Below are positions 6,607-7,318 of a DNA stretch of 7,318 nt, piece by piece. The DNA comes from Calditrichia bacterium (GTDB lineage Bacteria; Calditrichota; Calditrichia; RBG-13-44-9; J042). The DNA is taken from positions 1 to 7,318 of the forward strand of contig JAUIFT010000113.1 of NCBI GenBank assembly GCA_030430345.1, written 5' to 3'. The notes under the pieces were generated by a model that had not been told where the DNA came from, did not search any database, and was given only the letters and a program-made list of their open reading frames with translations. The position numbers were made by a program, and so were the translations under genes. The first letter of the stretch is position 1. Each line of letters begins with the position of its first letter.

Positions 6607-7023
6607 CTAGAATACCCATTGAATGGACGAAGCTACCCCAATAACAAAAAAAATGATAAACAGTATTATGCCCATCAAACATCCAAATTCAAATATTTTA
6701 TCTTTCCAGTTTCTTTGGGGAAATTCACGAAAAATCTGGTCCCGGTTTTTCAAAATTGGTTTAATTCCCCGAATAACCAACTCTCCGTCGATCCACTCTT
6801 CCTGATGGTCTAAAAGAATTGTGTTTTTTCCTTTGCCGGACACAATTTGCCTGGCATTTTTTGAGGCCCTTAACAATCGGGCAGCAAACAATTCCAGGCC
6901 CTGACGGTTCGCTTCGATATTGATACCTGCGCCATCATATTCAAAGAGTCCCCAATATGCGTCATTTATTGAATTTGTGGATTCCAGACGATCAATAATA
7001 TCCTGTAGAAGGCGCTCTTCCAT
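6607..7023 (-). CDS. Small hypothetical protein with C-terminal membrane anchor
   Basis: A 138-residue protein I cannot name. The start ATG at 7023-7021 is preceded by a modest CAGGGT site a few bases upstream. Residues 1-60 are soluble and probably alpha/beta, with the distinctive stretches AYWGLFEYDGAG and INIEANRQGLELFAARLL. The second resembles an IEAN-x-x-GL-x-x-x-A motif I associate, weakly, with small immunity-like or regulatory proteins of related bacteria. Residues 61-110 are mixed and charged. Residues 114-134 (CLMGIILFIIFFVIGVASSI) form one clear transmembrane helix close to the C-terminus, and no signal peptide is present. A cytoplasmic domain tethered by a tail anchor is the likely topology. 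It lies downstream of rtcB in the same direction, 161 bases away with element copy B between, so it may be read from the rtcB transcript or alone. Confidence 0.75.
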   Translation of the reverse strand: MEERLLQDIIDRLESTNSINDAYWGLFEYDGAGINIEANRQGLELFAARLLRASKNARQIVSGKGKNTILLDHQEEWIDGELVIRGIKPILKNRDQIFREFPQRNWKDKIFEFGCLMGIILFIIFFVIGVASSIQWVF

Positions 7024-7079
7024 GTTACCCTGCTTGCGTTTAGATGGTACAGAAATGCTATAAATGTTGTAAATTTTAC

Positions 7080-7188
7080 TGAGCAGTTGTCAGTGATCAG
7101 TTAACAGAGAACATGAAACAAATAACAATCGTTAATTTGATCGATAATGATAACTGTTCACTGATAACTGTCAACTGTCAACTGTTAA
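7080..7188. repeat. Heptamer-arm inverted-repeat element, copy B
   Basis: The left arm is TGAGCAG, TTGTCAG, TGATCAG, TTAACAG (7080-7107). The core at 7108-7153 is again exactly 46 bases. The right arm is five in-phase complementary heptamers: CTGTTCA, CTGATAA, CTGTCAA, CTGTCAA, CTGTTAA (7154-7188). Read on the minus strand, the right end begins TTAACAG TTGACAG, the same two units that open copy A on the plus strand. The element fills the gap between the rtcB stop and the small membrane protein gene. The rtcB stop codon lies in the terminal heptamer. Confidence 0.8.
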
Positions 7189-7318
7189 TTAGTATCCTTA
7201 ATAACAAACCGTGCATTCAATTTCGCAACGGTCGAAGCCAGTCCAGCCTGTTCTACGGACTTCAGCACTTCCTGAAAATCCTTGTAAGCTGCCGGTGCTT
7301 CATCCTTGGGATATTTGC
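7185..7318 (-). CDS. rtcB: RtcB-type RNA ligase, C-terminal 43 residues only
   Basis: The minus-strand frame entering from the right edge encodes 43 residues and ends at TAA 7187-7185. It reads KYPKDEAPAAYKDFQEVL, then KSVEQAGLASTVAKLNARF, then VIKDTN. The DEAP-x-AYKD block followed by a helix, a V-A-x-L segment and a terminal VIK matches the conserved C-terminal tail of RtcB ligases. RtcB is a manganese- and GTP-dependent enzyme that joins RNA 2',3'-cyclic phosphate or 3'-phosphate ends to 5'-hydroxyl ends in tRNA splicing or RNA repair. The metal and guanylate-binding histidines lie upstream, outside the window, so activity cannot be judged. The family tail usually ends near VIKG/VIKD, so at most a few residues are non-native. 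The stop is provided by the adjoining repeat element. Confidence 0.75.
   Translation of the reverse strand, partial: KYPKDEAPAAYKDFQEVLKSVEQAGLASTVAKLNARFVIKDTN

Noticed and set aside
6565..6813. Plus-strand open frames at 6565-6813 and 6623-6805
   Set aside because: They overlap the better-supported minus-strand membrane protein gene and begin within the terminator region or without a ribosome site.

Overview
The window looks like a piece of a bacterial chromosome from the FCB superphylum outside classical Bacteroidia, for example Calditrichota, KSB1-type or Ignavibacteriota lineages. The main evidence is the C-terminal type IX secretion sorting domain of the gene at 4367-6490, with its YPNPFNPST opening and its GTYFYRL and EKMILLR ending. 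Good Shine-Dalgarno sequences before several genes argue against Bacteroidia, which mostly lack them. The phylum is an inference.

Layout, left to right. A minus-strand gene, cut by the left edge (1-1203), encodes a secreted protein built from tandem beta-rich repeats. It diverges across a 241-base gap from two plus-strand genes for secreted metal-dependent hydrolases: an amidohydrolase (1445-2941) and a PHP-domain metallohydrolase of CehA/McbA type (3089-4072). The gap between these two holds a short heptamer tract and a perfect 14-bp palindrome. After the PHP gene comes an inverted-repeat element (copy A), then an AT-rich leader with nested palindromes. Next is a large AT-rich gene (4367-6490) for a secreted protein of about 14 Ycf48/BNR-like blades with the sorting tail, closed by a clear intrinsic terminator. 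On the minus strand at the right end are a small protein with a C-terminal membrane anchor (6607-7023), a second inverted-repeat element (copy B) and the last 43 codons of an RtcB RNA ligase gene cut by the right edge.

Most of the identifiable gene products are exported: four of the six genes encode proteins with signal peptides. The two hydrolases may act on related substrates outside the cytoplasm, but nothing in the sequence names a substrate. I see no defence island, CRISPR array, phage gene, transposase, tRNA or rRNA.

The most unusual signal is not a gene. It is a dispersed element with arms of degenerate 7-base units (TKNWCAG on one side, the complement on the other) around a 46-base core. 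It occurs twice, and in both copies its outermost heptamer TTAACAG supplies the TAA stop codon of the adjoining gene. Because the period is 7, the stop triplets in the array cover all three reading frames within about 25 bases. A related shorter tract follows the third gene, the amidohydrolase.
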